Both the position numbers and the translations under genes were made by a program. Positions 11,514 to 24,168 of a stretch of DNA of 64,000 nucleotides are shown here, one piece after another. The stretch covers positions 188,223,548-188,287,547 of the forward strand of contig NC_064618.1 in NCBI RefSeq assembly GCF_023898315.1, given 5' to 3'. The number at the start of each line of letters is the position of its first letter. The stretch's first letter is position 1. Source of the stretch: Schistocerca nitens. Its lineage: Eukaryota > Arthropoda > Insecta > Orthoptera > Acrididae. Below the pieces are notes generated by a model, which saw only the letters and a list, made by a program, of their open reading frames with translations, ran no database searches and had not been told where the DNA came from.

Positions 11514-12090
11514 CAGTGAAGTCACTACCTACTTTAGTTGTATGAGTGGGATACTTATCTCAAAGGACCCTACATTTTCAGCTACTGTGTTATCTAGTTC
11601 GGAGGCGGTGGAGGCCAATCGGTGAAAGGGAGTAATTACTAAAGAATTCCGATTGTCAAGTATAACGTGTACCCCTAATTCAATTTCGCTACAAGGTAAC
11701 CTACTTCTGACAGCAATAAACAATCATTTCTGAACATGATTAGCTCCTTTCGAAAAATTTCAACTGAACTTTCTTTATGCTTTACCCATATTTCCGTACC
11801 TATAACGATTTGACTTTCAGTGCATCCTGTTAGCGACTGGGGCACTCTTCCTTTCTAACACAGTTACAAGAGTTTACAACTACAATTTTGATTGTTCCTC
11901 TGACCAGCCTATCCCAGTCTTCGTTCTGCACCCTTTGAAACTGAGGCCTTTTCTGCAACTTCTCGAGACCCTCCGACATAAACCACATCCGCCAAAACCC
12001 AGTTCTGTCAAAAAAGTGTTAAACGTATATTCTCCCATGGCATATTCGCCACGGTGAGAGAAAATCAAACTAGACGAATTGCAGTTATCC
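11514..12090 (-). mobile_element. CR1/Jockey-group LINE, endonuclease half
   Basis: The minus strand reads FIAVRSRLPCSEIEL followed by VILDNRNS (11620-11720), the middle of a LINE endonuclease; further upstream an IVIGTE block in another frame (about 11800). It is the 5' continuation of 8165-10136, separated from it only by the RTE insertion. Decayed by frameshifts. Confidence 0.7.
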
Positions 12091-12094
12091 AAAT

Positions 12095-12740
12095 TTGCTG
12101 AAAATACCTCATGTTAGAATGTTAGGCATCACCAAGTTATGTGCAGCGTTCTGAGATTGAAAGCTGTCAGCAGTGCTAGACGCAATACTCAGTTGCCACC
12201 TGCCAGATGAATGCTAGGGCAGTTGGTGGTAGCTGACATGAGATAGTAAAGGCACGTGTCGTTGCAGGCGAGAGGCGTAATGTGACAACATGACGTGCAT
12301 GCTCTGACGACTACAGAAGGGGTACGCACTGAGCAAACCCGTGGGACGCTCCATCCGTCCTTATGGGAGGGATACATCGATGTAATTGAGAGATGTGCTG
12401 AACTTCTTTTCACAAATAATTGCTGAACACGTTAGAGCCTACAGCCGCGATAGAACGCTGAACGACTTACTGCCACACGCATACGCCTCGTGTTGGTACT
12501 TCGAAGACGGGACGAATTCGGGGTTCATACAGAAGAATATTGCCACTTCACTCGTCGCTAAAGTATCGTTACTTGATAGTTCGTTACTCGAAAAGGCACT
12601 TCTAGTGATATGATTGTACGTTAAGCTTTTCGTAGTGGAAGTTAACGGAAATCGACAAAATCATTTACGAACGAATGCCACCACATATCTCTCACCCAAT
12701 GACGTTACCTTTATCAAGAACCTATTTCATCTGATGTAGT
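12095..12740. other. No gene recognised
   Basis: Moderately GC-rich relative to its neighbours. Short open frames exist on both strands but none resembles a known domain. It may be the outer 5' part of the adjoining LINE. Confidence 0.4.
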
Positions 12741-12744
12741 GAAT

Positions 12745-13480
12745 ATTAAGAATAAACAGACGGTGTGATAATGTGATCCACCCTTCCATCTATTAGCAGA
12801 TGAAACATTAATGTAAGTATTTTAGGAAATTGCCTTAAGCTTCGCGAAATTCCCCCCCGCAGTTGGGTGCTATTTGGCCCGTGCACACTTGGGAATTGTG
12901 TGGATGATGTTGTCCCGAAGGTGAGACGGTATATCGTTAGACTCACAGAACAACATGAATGGTCCTTTTGTTTCTGCTTTCCTCGATGATTTTACAAATT
13001 CTGGTGGAATATCATCTACCTCTCCAGCATCGTTAGAACTTAAATATTCCAAAGCGCTTTTAAATTCTGACTACAATACTGTATCCCCTATTTCTTCTAT
13101 ATAGCCCCCTGTCTCTTCTTCCATCACGTCATCGGGCAAGTCTTCTACCTTTTAGAGGCACTGAACTTACTCTTTCCACCTATCTGCTCTCTCCTCTCCA
13201 TTTAACAGTGGAATTTCCATTACGCTCTAAATGTTACCACCATTGCCTTTAATTTTACGGTAGGCTGTTTTCACTTTGCTGTACGGTGAGTCTGTTCTTC
13301 CGATAACCGTTCCGTTTGCGATTTCTACACATTTTTCATGGAGCAGTTTCGCCCTAGACTTCATATTTATCTCATTCCTAAACGCCAGTATTTTATTTTA
13401 TGGTTTTATAGACAAGATTGGCATATGTTCCTGGTGTGAAAATTTTGTAATGAAATATTCGTTGAAACTAAACTCGCTTT
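12745..13480 (-). mobile_element. Degenerate RTE-like LINE fragment (second family)
   Basis: The minus strand reads LEYLSSNDAGEVDDIPPEF (about 12985-13045), the NKAPG-DGIP-EF block at the start of RTE-like reverse transcriptases, preceded by linker sequence resembling that of 5600-6100 and followed by an IIHTIPK-like block. Frames are broken and the C-terminal part is lacking. It belongs to the more diverged family also seen at 19935-22425. Confidence 0.6.
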
Positions 13481-13484
13481 GTGT

Positions 13485-14495
13485 GTTTTTTGTCGTGCGT
13501 GGTAATAAGTTGGAAAGATCTGAGGCAGATTTGGTTCTGTGTGCTCTTCGGTCCGTTGATAGTCGTCGTCTTCATTTGCCGGTGCGTTCGCCGATCTCCA
13601 CAGCGTCTCTCCAACTCCACGTCGACGTAGTGTGGCTGAATCTTTCTGTAGTAGTTAGAATGACTAGAAACAGTAATATTTAGGCTGGAGTCTCATCCGA
13701 ATACTTTATTTCTTCATTTAAGATAACTACCTCTCTTACTATAAAGTTTTAATTCGTAATATTCACAACTGTAAATTCCCTTCGTCCTTATCAAACTCGA
13801 AGTCATTAACACCGTATTCAATGAAAGAAATAATGAAAATCAGACGTAATTCAATGATAATATTCACTTTTCTTATGCCAGGATTAACCCGTTTGGTTCT
13901 TAAACGGAGCACAACAACTGGCACACTTTTTTCCATAGTGACATGTTATATTACAATGGGCTCCCCAGTACTACAGTAGAGAGAGTTTTAAATCGATGTT
14001 GAACTCCTGCATCATAGAGATCAAATCTCACATTTCAGTTACTGAATGCGATATTCTTTAATGCGCTCACAACACATCACTGGTAATAAGTTAGTACGTT
14101 TACATTAAAATATCGAATTAAACGTTGTTTGTGTATGTCACGACAATAATTATATATTGGCCTACAGCAGTATTCGCTTGTAGTCATGTAGGTTTAAATG
14201 TTTTGTGATGGACACTATGTTTCATTACAGTTCCTAACACCGGAAAAAATATCCTGAATTACAAACTGCCTCTTCATTCGAAAATAGATAAAAGGGAAAA
14301 AGAGGAAAGCTTTCAGTATTGAGAATTGCAGTGCATGTGTCATTACATGTTGATTGAACTAATTATGTTTGCTTAATAAAGTTCGATAAACCTTTCAGTG
14401 TCATAGTCTCAGCCAAGTCAGTCACATAAATGACTGATATCTCATTTATTGAGCATTTTGCTGAATTTGCAGTTGTCTTCAGTTGTCATTTCGGT
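13485..14495. other. No gene recognised
   Basis: AT-rich, no coherent coding frame, no clear repeat structure. Confidence 0.45.
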
Positions 14496-14497
14496 GG

Positions 14498-14718
14498 GTT
14501 GGTTGGTTGATTAGGGGGAGGGGACCCTACAGTGAGGTTGTCAACCCCACAGGATTAGGGAAGGATATGGAAGAAAATGGGTCATGCCCTTTCAAAGGAA
14601 CCATCCCGGCATTTGTCTGAAGTGATTTAGGGAAAATACTGAAAACCTAAATCAGGATGGCCGGGCTTGGAGCGTCTCAAATATGAGTCCAGTGTGCTAA
14701 CCACCGCGCAACGTCTGT
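14498..14718 (-). mobile_element. tRNA-derived SINE
   Basis: The minus strand begins with a tRNA-like head (box A-like GTGGTTAGCACACTGGACT, complement of about 14685-14705) and continues with a body containing ATCCTGATTTAGG and GGATGGTTCCTTTGAAAGG. The other end is a GGTTGGTTGGTTGATTAG simple run. By recall this is an abundant short interspersed family in locusts. No target duplication was identified. Confidence 0.7.
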
Positions 14719-14719
14719 C

Positions 14720-16540
14720 CATTGTCGTAACGGTGACTGATGATGACGAAGTTCGAAAGATAGTCGGCTAAAATCCGGATTGTAGGAAGATGGGTTCTGG
14801 ATTTGCATTGGACATGGACTGTAGCCTTTCCACGAGGTGGTACAGGGAACAGTTCGACGGTGGGACATAGATTAATCGTAGTAATAGTGTACTAGAATTT
14901 TAACAGGGGATTTCTGAAAGTGTGCATAACTTATTTGCTGTTTATTCTAACTCGACGAATCTGTGCTCTTTACAGATTCGGATTCGTGTTTGCCCGAGAA
15001 TTTTTAGGAAATGTTAACACAACTAATATGTAGCCACTGGTCTGCATAACTTAGCGAAAATTTCAGAACACGATGTTCTTTTGATTGTAATAGTAACAAG
15101 AATTGTCATTAGTAACTGTTTTATTTAATAACTGCAGAACACCAGTTTTGGAAATGTAATGATCTCTTGCGACATGACAAATCGTTACCAGTAGTGAAAA
15201 TATACTTGGTCACAGTTCACGACATTGATTGAGCGTTCATGACAGATCACATCGCATCATTTAGTAACACAACGTATCACAAAATTACAAACTGAATTGT
15301 CTAATTCAAGACCAGTTTCAATACAAAGTTCTTGTTAATCACTGCATGAAATTCATACACATCATAATGTATCTTTGAGAATCATTGCAAGGGAGATCAC
15401 ATCACTAAATTTTTCTATGATAACACATGTTTTTAGAATACGGGGAGTCCCACAATCATTTCTATATGTGCATGTCCTTACATTCTTTATTACAGGTAAG
15501 CTTAAGTATGCAAAATTACAATTGATACTTGCGTATCGCTCCCAATTCTTCCTATTTTCAAGTCGTGTATGCTCGTTCACAGTTTGTAAGCGTTCGACTT
15601 TCAAAAACTATGCGCTAAAAGTACGTAATCCAGCCACTAACTGAATCCGAAATTGGCAGGTTTTCTAATCCACAGTACGATTCATCTGTCATTAATCCAA
15701 AATCAACTATCACATCTATGATGTAATATCGGTGAATTAAAGAGTAATTTTGTAGCTTTAAATGGTATCTGGCACTCAAGAGCCCATTGGTATGAAACGT
15801 TATTCCTTACTTAATTTAGTAATTCCTCTGAATTCAAGACTTGATTTTGTATAAAGCAACAGTAAAATCTGGCTAATCCTAAAAATATCATGAACTACGT
15901 TTTATTGTGAGGTGTTGGTGCGTTCCCTATTTCACAACTTTTTTCTCCTAGATTAAATGTTGAAGGAGGCTGATATCTGTCAGTGGTGCAGTGGAATAGG
16001 TGTCGCATTTAATGTATAATTTGCCAACTGTGAAACCAAATCACGCTACTTACGACCACCACAGCGCCTACTGCTGCACGAAGACAGTGTCTAGGGCTGA
16101 AATGAATTTATCTGAGCTAATAATAAATCGAAATGGCAGTTCTGTAATTTTGATAACTGCGTCCACAGTAAAGGAATGCTGTATACTTTCATGATTCGCA
16201 GTCACGTGCTATTTGCCAAAACGATGATCTTAAATGTGCTGTGGTGAAAGTCTTGACAAAGCTTTTGAATTAAATCTTATATATTTGTAGGTTACGTCCG
16301 CACTGGAAGAACTATTTTGTTCATTGCTCTGTCGTCCAGAACTAAACGAATGCTCCCATATGATTTGGGTACCACTAGTGACGAACTGCAATATGGAGTG
16401 CCAGATGTTTCTATAAAGCCTGAACTTCGCATTCTCTGTATTTTGTGATCGGTGGCTGACCTTAGCGCCAGTTGAACGGTATTACCTTTGACAGTACGTT
16501 TTATGCAGCTTCACATTTAGACCACACAGATATCCTTTCA
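14720..16540. other. No gene recognised
   Basis: AT-rich unique-looking sequence with no domain, terminal repeat or tandem array that I can support. Confidence 0.45.
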
Positions 16541-16544
16541 CAGG

Positions 16545-17299
16545 TGTAGAAAAATTTCCGCTACCTGTCACCATAAAAGGTTATTTATTTGTCACACTAC
16601 CGGTTTCGGGATTTTGCCCATCCTCAGGTTTTTATACATTCAGGTACATGTTTATATTGCTGGAGACCACTGTAGAATAGAAAAAATTATTTTCAGGTGC
16701 CTAAACAGATAGAAGTGAGACAATTGTAAGTTGTAAGGCAGCATTTATAGAAAATATATCTGCACTTACATAAAGATGAACCATCATTCTTATAGTTACG
16801 CTGTGGTGACAGTTTTTCCACTTAGTTGTACGATTATTATCATTTTCACAACCATATTTGTTTTTTTAAAAATTTAGCTACATATTTCACTATTACGACG
16901 TGCACTCGTGAAATACACTGTGTTTACATGCAAACACATGGGCTATAGTCAAAGTACTTACGCGTAGCACGTGTAAAGATGTTGTTCATACAGAAATATG
17001 TTGGTTATCGTCAATGAACTTAGCCTTAGGAAGTGTAAGAATGTTGCACATATAGAAACTTAAAAAAGCTATTATAGACTGTGAAGTTTTTTGATACACA
17101 TTTTGAAATTTTTTGATCCACATTTTTGTCCGAGAACTTAGATCTAGGAAGCACAATGATGTTATATCACACTGTGATCTCCAGCAATATAAACATGTAC
17201 ATGAATGTATGAACACCTGAGGGTGGGCGTAAGCCCTTAACCGGTCGTGTGACAGATGAATAATCTTTTATTGTGACTGGTAGCGGAACGTTTCTATGC
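16545..17299. mobile_element. Non-autonomous DNA element with about 130-bp terminal inverted repeats
   Basis: The left arm (16545-16675) matches the reverse complement of the right arm (17167-17299). Shared blocks are TTCCGCTACC-GTCAC, a TTATT-AT-TGTCACAC block, ACCGGTT-GGG, CC-CCTCAGGT and ACATGTTTATATTGCTGGAGA. The interior of about 490 bp has no transposase-like frame. The arms have diverged by scattered substitutions, so the element is old. Long inverted ends around a non-coding core suggest a MITE or foldback element. The superfamily is not determined. Confidence 0.8.
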
Positions 17300-17539
17300 C
17301 ATATAAAGGAATAGTAACGGAGTTCTACAACATCCGCTATGGATAAAATTCATATACTTTCATTATGCGTGGCTACTTATCGAATACTGTAGCATATTCT
17401 TGTAGCAATTGTCGTAATTCTTTTCTGTTGCATTAAGGCATTAGGTCATTAGATTCATTTCCCTTTTGGTTAACTTGTTCTGATATTTCTAAGCTGGAAA
17501 ACAGATCAGTGGGTTGGTGGTGCTACTGTCACTATCAAG

Positions 17540-19640
17540 GGTATTATATTAAATCCAATTCTTCGACAATAGCGTCCGTGTGATTCTTTGATCAACATTG
17601 GTTGTTAGACGAACTCCACCTTTAGTTAACATGAGTTTACTGGAGGTGAAGTCTATTATTGGAATCAGCTTTCTCACTAGTTCATGCCCCAGAAGAGCGT
17701 TGGGTACTATTAGGAACGTGCAATCAATAGCTTCATTACCGAGGTCAATTTTAATTCTTTTTGTAGTTTGATTGAACGGTGGCGTCTTACGATAGCACCA
17801 AGTATCTTGCATTTCGCCACCGGCAATCTCAACAAATTAGCACGTTCCTGTAATGGATTCATAAGAGCTGTAAATACAGCATTCACACTTGCTCCATCGT
17901 CTAAGATTGCCAAAATATTAAATCCCATAGTAATAACAGTCACAGCCGACTGTGTACGTTTTTCGGTCCAAAATTAAACGGTTGGTCACCAAGCAATAGT
18001 TTGTCCCTAATGCCAGCTGCATGGTTATACCACGTCATCCTAATATTACTGTCACAACCCCTTGCTCTTATTCTATTATTTCAGGGCTAAAGTTGGTCGC
18101 GTTTAGTTTTCCTGACGTTGATTGGATGGTACAGGTTGGTAATCAGTAATGTCAATAATAATAAGTCGTCTGATTTCATAGTCATTAATTACCTTAAGAT
18201 TCTGTTCCTGTATTTATTGCCAAAATTATTCCTGTTTCCATCTCTTGAGCTTTTCACATTACTGTACATAGTATTGTGGTAACCACATTGTTGATTCTCA
18301 TCCGAACTCGGTTACTGCCGAAAATTATTTGTATCCCTATTTGATTAATTCTTTTTCTTAGAAACATATAGGCGATTGTCATTATAACCTCTGACATTTA
18401 CGTCTTCCAACAACTTATTAACTGCCGTGAGTACGCAGAAATAGACGTCAGTGATACGCTGTAATTCATTTACAGTGTCACATAGTAGCTTAGCTTTTAA
18501 TATGCTAACAAAGTCTTTGGCAGTTACTGGTTCCGATAAGTATTTCGCCTTATTATGTCACCTGTTTACTGTACCTAAACTTGACTTGTATAGTTCTGGA
18601 CTGTAAATCTACTTACCCATTCTCTTTTGTATCGCAGAAGACCAACACTTTCTAATAAATGTATTCTCGAATTCGGCATATGTATCACAAGTTTCTGCAG
18701 CTTCAACTGGCCGAAGGGTTTTGGTACCAAAGATATATCCATCCATGTAACTTTGACTTTCGGTCCAGAGTCTGGGTAAAACACCTTAAATGACCCCATG
18801 AAAATGATTAGGTGTACGGTTTTCTTCTCACAATTGAAAGACAGGTATTGTCTATGCTTAATTAACTTCTCTTCAATATGTAATACTACATATCACACAT
18901 TATCCGCCATTACATTTCCATATGGTGAAGCTGGTGTCATTACATGCTCATATTGTTTAAAAGATTGCTATGTATGGCCGGGACTAGCTCTCTTCATCAT
19001 GTGTTCATTATCAGCAGTGACTGAGTAAGTACCCTGCTAGGTATGTGTGGCGTATTGATCTGTTTATCGACATCTTCCATCTGCTTTTCTGTAGTTACAC
19101 CACATTGAGAAAATTGTTCGCTTAAATTTTCTTGAAAACCTGGGTTAGTAAAATCATTATCTGACATTACTTCACTTAGAGCTGACTTAATATTTTGTTC
19201 AAGTGATGACTTGTGTATGTTCTCTTCCAACCAGTGGTGGAAAACCTCCGTAAACTGTTCGGCTCCTTGTGTGACATGAGTACTGATAATATTACATTGG
19301 GCAACAGTGTTAGTTAATTCATCTTGTCGTATCTTTAGATTTTCGAACTCTAATATTAAAGTATCAGATGCATCTGACATATTTTCCTGCTGACTGCGTA
19401 ACTGACCGAAATCATCAGATTAACTTTTCTGTGTACTTGAAATCTATAGAATGGCAATGTTAAGTACCGTCTGCGATTCTATGTCCTGACTTTGTAGTCC
19501 TGTCTTAGTGGCCTGTAATTCTGTCTGTAATTCCGCCTGACTATTCACACATTCAGTTTTCATTGCGGCTGACATCTGCTCAATACGCGCCAACATTAAT
19601 GTTAACGGATCAGCGACCTCCTGTGCGTTCACCGCCAGCT
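17540..19640 (-). pseudogene. LTR retrotransposon gag-protease, decayed
   Basis: The minus strand begins with a glutamine/glutamate-rich coiled-coil-like gag segment (19632 down to about 18997, one frame with internal stops). A capsid-like portion follows around 18600-18800 in other frames. A retropepsin-like protease is at 17549-17943, with ILDDGASVNAV carrying the D-G-A-S active-site core (about 17880-17915) and a downstream FLIVPNALLGHELVRKL block (about 17660-17720) typical of Gypsy-type proteases. The reverse transcriptase and both LTRs are not seen. Frameshifts lie between all parts. Confidence 0.65.
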
Positions 19641-19934
19641 AAACATTTTCTTCCGTCTCTCGCGCCATTCTAGCCTACTGTTTTGTTTTAACCGTACACA
19701 TACGTTGAACAACAAAGAAATTAAAAATCGGCTAAAATGCAATTGATAATGTTCTGTTTTCTTATGCAAGTAGTAACATCCATGGTTCATACACATAACA
19801 CAGAATCTGATGCAGTTATTTCCTTAATGACGTACGATATTACACCATTTCGCCTTACATTCCCTGCACTTTTATTTTCGAACTCCAGTTAAAATGTAAT
19901 ATATACTAATTTTAATCCTAAGTGTATTCCTGAA

Positions 19935-21200
19935 TTTTGTTTGACATTTTTTACTTACGTCTCTCATCTATCATCTATGTCTTCCTCGTAGTTACCCTCA
20001 TTGTACGTATGTTTTCCTTTCAAGCATTCGTGATCGGGCTTTTTACATACGTCCATATCTCTTCGACTGAACGGTCTAGTGAGGTTTTCCTTACGGCAGT
20101 GTCTACAGCTTGGAGAACATCAAACGTATCTCCTCAGTCCTTCGTACTTCCGTATCCTGCTTCTTTGGGAATTAATTTTTTCTGACTAGTCTCTTAAACT
20201 TCATCCTACTCTGTATCACTAATAAATTCTGACCTGAGTCTATATCTGCTAGAGGGTACACCTTACAATCCAGTATATGATTTTGGACTCTGTGCCTGAC
20301 CACGATACATTCTTTCCCGATAAGTATCTCAAACTTCGTCCTACTCTACATCACTTATAAATTGTGACACGAGTCTATATCTGCTCCAGGATATTACTTA
20401 CAATCCAGTATCTGATTTCGAAATATCTGCGTGACCATGATGTATTGTAACTGAAATCTCCCAGTGTCTCCCGGGCGCTCCCAAGTATACCTCCTCCTCT
20501 TGTGGTTTTTTAATAGAGTATTCGCTGTTACTAGGTGAAACTGATTGCAGAACTCCATGTCTTACTCCGTTGTCATTCCTTCATTAATTCCAAAAATCCT
20601 TTCCTTCTACTCCTTATCCTACAACCATATTCCAGGTCCTCACGACTGTTAGAACGTCTTCTCCCTTCATGTACGGAATTACTCTTTCAATATCTTAGTA
20701 TACTTTCTCTATCTTTTCACCTTCCGCTTACGACGTCGGGATGTATACTTCAACTATCGTTCCTGGTGTTGGTTCCCTATCATTTCTGACGAGGAGATTC
20801 ATATTACTGAATTGTTCAGAGTAACTCTCTTCTTTGCCTCAGCTTCCAGTTTACAAGGAATCCTACTCCTATTAAATGTTTTCTACTCCTGTTGATATTA
20901 CCCTGCACTCACCCGACATATATCCTTGATCTTTCCTCCATTTCACTTCACTGACTCCCAAAGTCAGGCTTAGCATTTCCTTTTTCAGATTATCTGGCTT
21001 CTGTACCACGTTCAAATTTCTGACATTCTACGCCCTGAAATGTAGAACTTTATCCTTTATTTGGTTATTCAGTCTTTTTCGCACAGTCATCTCCCTCTTG
21101 GCAGTGCTCTCCAGAAGATCCGAATACGGGACTAATCCGGAATATTTTGCCAACGGACAAATCATCAAAATACTATTCAATTACAAGCCATGTGTCCGGT
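19935..21200 (-). mobile_element. RTE-like LINE endonuclease and linker (second family, degenerate)
   Basis: The same layout as 6000-7090 but more diverged. The 21000-21190 stretch corresponds to the start of the endonuclease and its leader (compare CTGACATTC and the GGAATATTTT-CC blocks with 6945-7070), and 20180-20700 to the end of the endonuclease. No intact frame remains. An internal tandem duplication is annotated separately. Confidence 0.65.
20190..20446. repeat. Two-unit tandem duplication inside the LINE
   Basis: Unit 1 (20190-20311) and unit 2 (20327-20446) share CTC-AAACTTC-TCCTACTCT, GAGTCTATATCTGCT and TTACAATCCAGTAT in the same order. The duplication of about 120 bp covers the end of the endonuclease region and has since diverged. 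Confidence 0.75.
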
Positions 21201-21394
21201 GAATACCCATGAGGTGTCTTTAATGCAGTGATTTTACGAATGTTTCCTGGCTACGCGATCGTGTGTCAGACGAATGGAATGAACTGCGATATGAAATGTT
21301 TAGAAAAATGGCAATAAATTACAGTGCGCAAATCACCAATGACTAAGCCTGCTAAACTGCTATTGTAAACGGTACCCTCAAAATATAAAGAAGA

Positions 21395-22425
21395 GATTAA
21401 TTCCAAGAGCGAGGATGCACCTATGTTAGAGGTGCAACATGATTTTAGAACAGGTAGGCCATCTTCTGATTATCTTTTAACATTGGCATAAGTAACTAAG
21501 AAAGGAAGAGACTTTAGATGGCGAACTTCTTATGCTTTTACCGGCTATGAACAGGTTTTGACTACCTAAAGCCGAAAATGCTATGGGGATCTCTTAAGGC
21601 AATGGAAGTTCCAGCACGTCCTACAATGGAAATTCAGTAACTGTACAAAAATAATAAAATAAGTATTTGTACTGTAAAGAATGGGACAGGATCTGCAGAC
21701 ATTAATGAAGGAGACAGAGAAGGCTGTCCACTGAACCAAGCCGTTTCAATGTTTCTACTCACGATAGAATCCGTAAAAGGTTTGTTTTATTAAATGTAAT
21801 AAAATGCAAAGTTAACAAGTGATAAGTGTAATTTTATGGTGATACCTGTTCCCGATGATCAGTTTATAACAGGAGAATCTGAAGACAATATTCACAATTT
21901 ATTAGATAAAATGGCTCAAATTGCTATTAAATACAGGATGACAGTGCCAACAGATTAATTAAAAGTTGCATTTCAAGGACTGGATGCTCAAAGAGCTGAA
22001 CAAGTAAGAGCAAATGTTTACGGTGGAAACTGAAATTTTACAAGTCATGTGACGTAGAGCTAGGTTCAGGAATTTCTGTGGAACATAAAGTGCGAAATGA
22101 ATCAGTACTTACACGTTACAAAGCAACAGCGTGCCTGTACTGCTTTACCGTATGGACTGTTGGTCCTCACATCTGATCGATTACGACGAATAGAATCATC
22201 AGAGATGATGAACCTCCGTCTTTTAACGTGATATTCTTTGTTGGACCGTGAACAAAAAATCGATATTAAACAAGAACGAATTGTTGCGTCTAATAGATTA
22301 AGATCGCTGAATTATTTGGACTAAACTGTAATGACCATGTCCAGAATACTCTATGTCTAATGATAGGATAACTAAGGTTGCACTACAATATACCCTTACC
22401 GGCGAGAGGAAGACTGCACTACAAT
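21395..22425 (+). mobile_element. RTE-like LINE reverse transcriptase and C-terminal region (degenerate)
   Basis: The plus strand reads QHDFRTGRPSSDYLLTLA (about 21440-21490), then a Y-AFDY-like segment, a VRQGCPL-like segment (about 21720-21740), a region matching the catalytic box (about 21835-21860) and a C-terminal YGLLVLTSDRLRRIESSEM (about 22150-22205), with many frameshifts. The C-terminal end is interrupted by the LINE at 22426-24168 and resumes after it. Confidence 0.65.
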
Positions 22426-24168
22426 ATGGAATATAAGGTTCTGTGTACTACCTTGGCAGGAAATCCTAAGAAATGTTGGTCTTATGTGAAAGCGGTAGGT
22501 GGATAAAAACAAAATGTCCAGACACTCTGTGACCAAAATGGTACTGAAACAGTGGATGCCAGACTAAAGGCCGAAATACTAAATGTCTTTTTCCAAAGCT
22601 GTTCCACAGAGGAGGACTGCGCTGTAGTTCCTTCTCTACATTGTCGCACAGATGACAAAATGGTAGATATCGAAATAGATGACATAGGGATAGAGAAACA
22701 ATTACAATCGCTCAAAAGAGGAAAGGCCGCAGGATCCGATGGAATACCTGTTCGGTTTTACACAAAGTACGCGAAGGAGCTTGGCCCCCTTCTTGCAGCG
22801 ATGTACCGTAGGTCTCTAGAAGAGCGTAGCGTTCCAAAGGATTGGAAAAGGGCACTGGTCATCCCCGTTTTCAAGAAGGTGCGTCGAACAGATGTGCAGA
22901 ACTATAGACCTATATCTCTAACGTCGATCAGTTGTAGAATTTTGAACACGTATTATGTTCGAGTATAATAACTTTTCTAGAGACTAGAAACCTACTCTGT
23001 ATGAATCAGCATGGGTTTCAAAAAAGACGATCGTGTGAAACCCAGCTCGTGCAATTCGTCCACGATACTCAGAGGGCCATAGACACGGGTTCCCAGGTAG
23101 ATGCCGTGTTTCTTGACTTCCGCAAGGCGTTCGATACAGTTCCCCACAGTCGTTTAATGAACAAAGTAAGAGCATATGGACTATCGAACCAATTGTGTGA
23201 TTGGGTTGAAGAGTTACTAGATAATAGAACGCAGCGTGACATTCTCAATGGAGAGAAGTCTTCCGAAGTAGAGTGATTCCAGGTGTGCCGCAGGGAAGTG
23301 TCCTAGGCCCGTTGCTATTCACAATATACATAAATGACCCTGTGGATGACATCGGAAGTTCACTGAGGCTTTTTGCGTATGACGCTGTGGTATATCGAGA
23401 GGTTGTAACAATGGAAAATTGTACTGAAATGTAGGAGGATCTGCAGCGAATTAACGCATGGTGCAGGGAATGGCAATTGAATCTCAATGTAGACAAGTAT
23501 AATGTGCTGCGAATACATAGAAAGAAAGATCCCTTATCATTTAGCTACAATATAGCAGGTCAGCAACTGGAAGCGGTTAATTCCATAAATTATCTGGGAG
23601 TACGCATTAGGAGTGATTTAAAATGGAATGATCATATAAAGTTGATCGTAGTGAAGCAGATGCCAGACTGAAATTCATTGGAAGAATCATAAGGAAATGA
23701 AATCCGAAAACAAAGGTAATAGGTTACAGTACGCTTGTTCGCCCACTGCTTGAATACTGCTCAGCAGTGTGGGATCCGTACCAGATAGGGTTGACAGAAG
23801 AGATAGAGAAGATCCAACGGAAAGCAGCGCGCTTTATTACAGGATCATTTACTAATCGCGAAAGCTTGACGGAGATGATACATATACTCCAGTGGAAGAC
23901 TCTGCAGGAGAGACGATCAGTAGCTCGGTATGTTTCACCGATGAGCCATGCAGTATATAGCTCCCTCCTACGTCTATCTCGCGAAGAGACCATGAGGATA
24001 AAATCAGAGAGATTGGAGCCCACACAGAGACATACCGACAAACCATCTTTCCACGAACAATACTAGACTGGAATAGAAGGGAGAACCGATAGAGGTACTC
24101 AAGGTACCCTCCGCCACACACCGTCACGTGGCTTGAGGAGTATGGATGTAGATGTAGATGTGGATGTA
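22426..24168 (+). mobile_element. CR1/Jockey-group LINE with GATGTA tail, nested in an older LINE
   Basis: 5'-truncated: begins before the reverse transcriptase and ends in a (GATGTA)n-like tail (about 24141-24168). Gene blocks are described in the next entry. The same 3' end occurs on the minus strand at 54181-54604. The older RTE-like frame stops before it and resumes after it. Confidence 0.85.
22552..24066 (+). pseudogene. LINE reverse transcriptase, catalytic motif FAYD, frame broken
   Basis: Blocks in order: SLKRGKAAGSDGIPVRFY (22710-22760), ALVIPVFKK and NYRPISLTSISCRIL (22853-22945), NQHGFQKRRSCETQLVQF (23001-23055), VFLDFRKAFDTVPHSRL (23107-23155), PQGSVLGPLLFTIYIND (23287-23340), then the catalytic box reading LFAYDAVVY (23369-23395), where the family has two adjacent aspartates. 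The C-terminal IQRKAARFI block lies at about 23813-23845. Stops and frameshifts occur around 22970, 23275, 23430 and 23670. Loss of an active-site Asp and the breaks make it inactive. Confidence 0.85.

Noticed and set aside
22984..23175. Minus-strand open frame opposite the nested LINE
   Set aside because: Antisense to the clear reverse transcriptase blocks; no independent signal.
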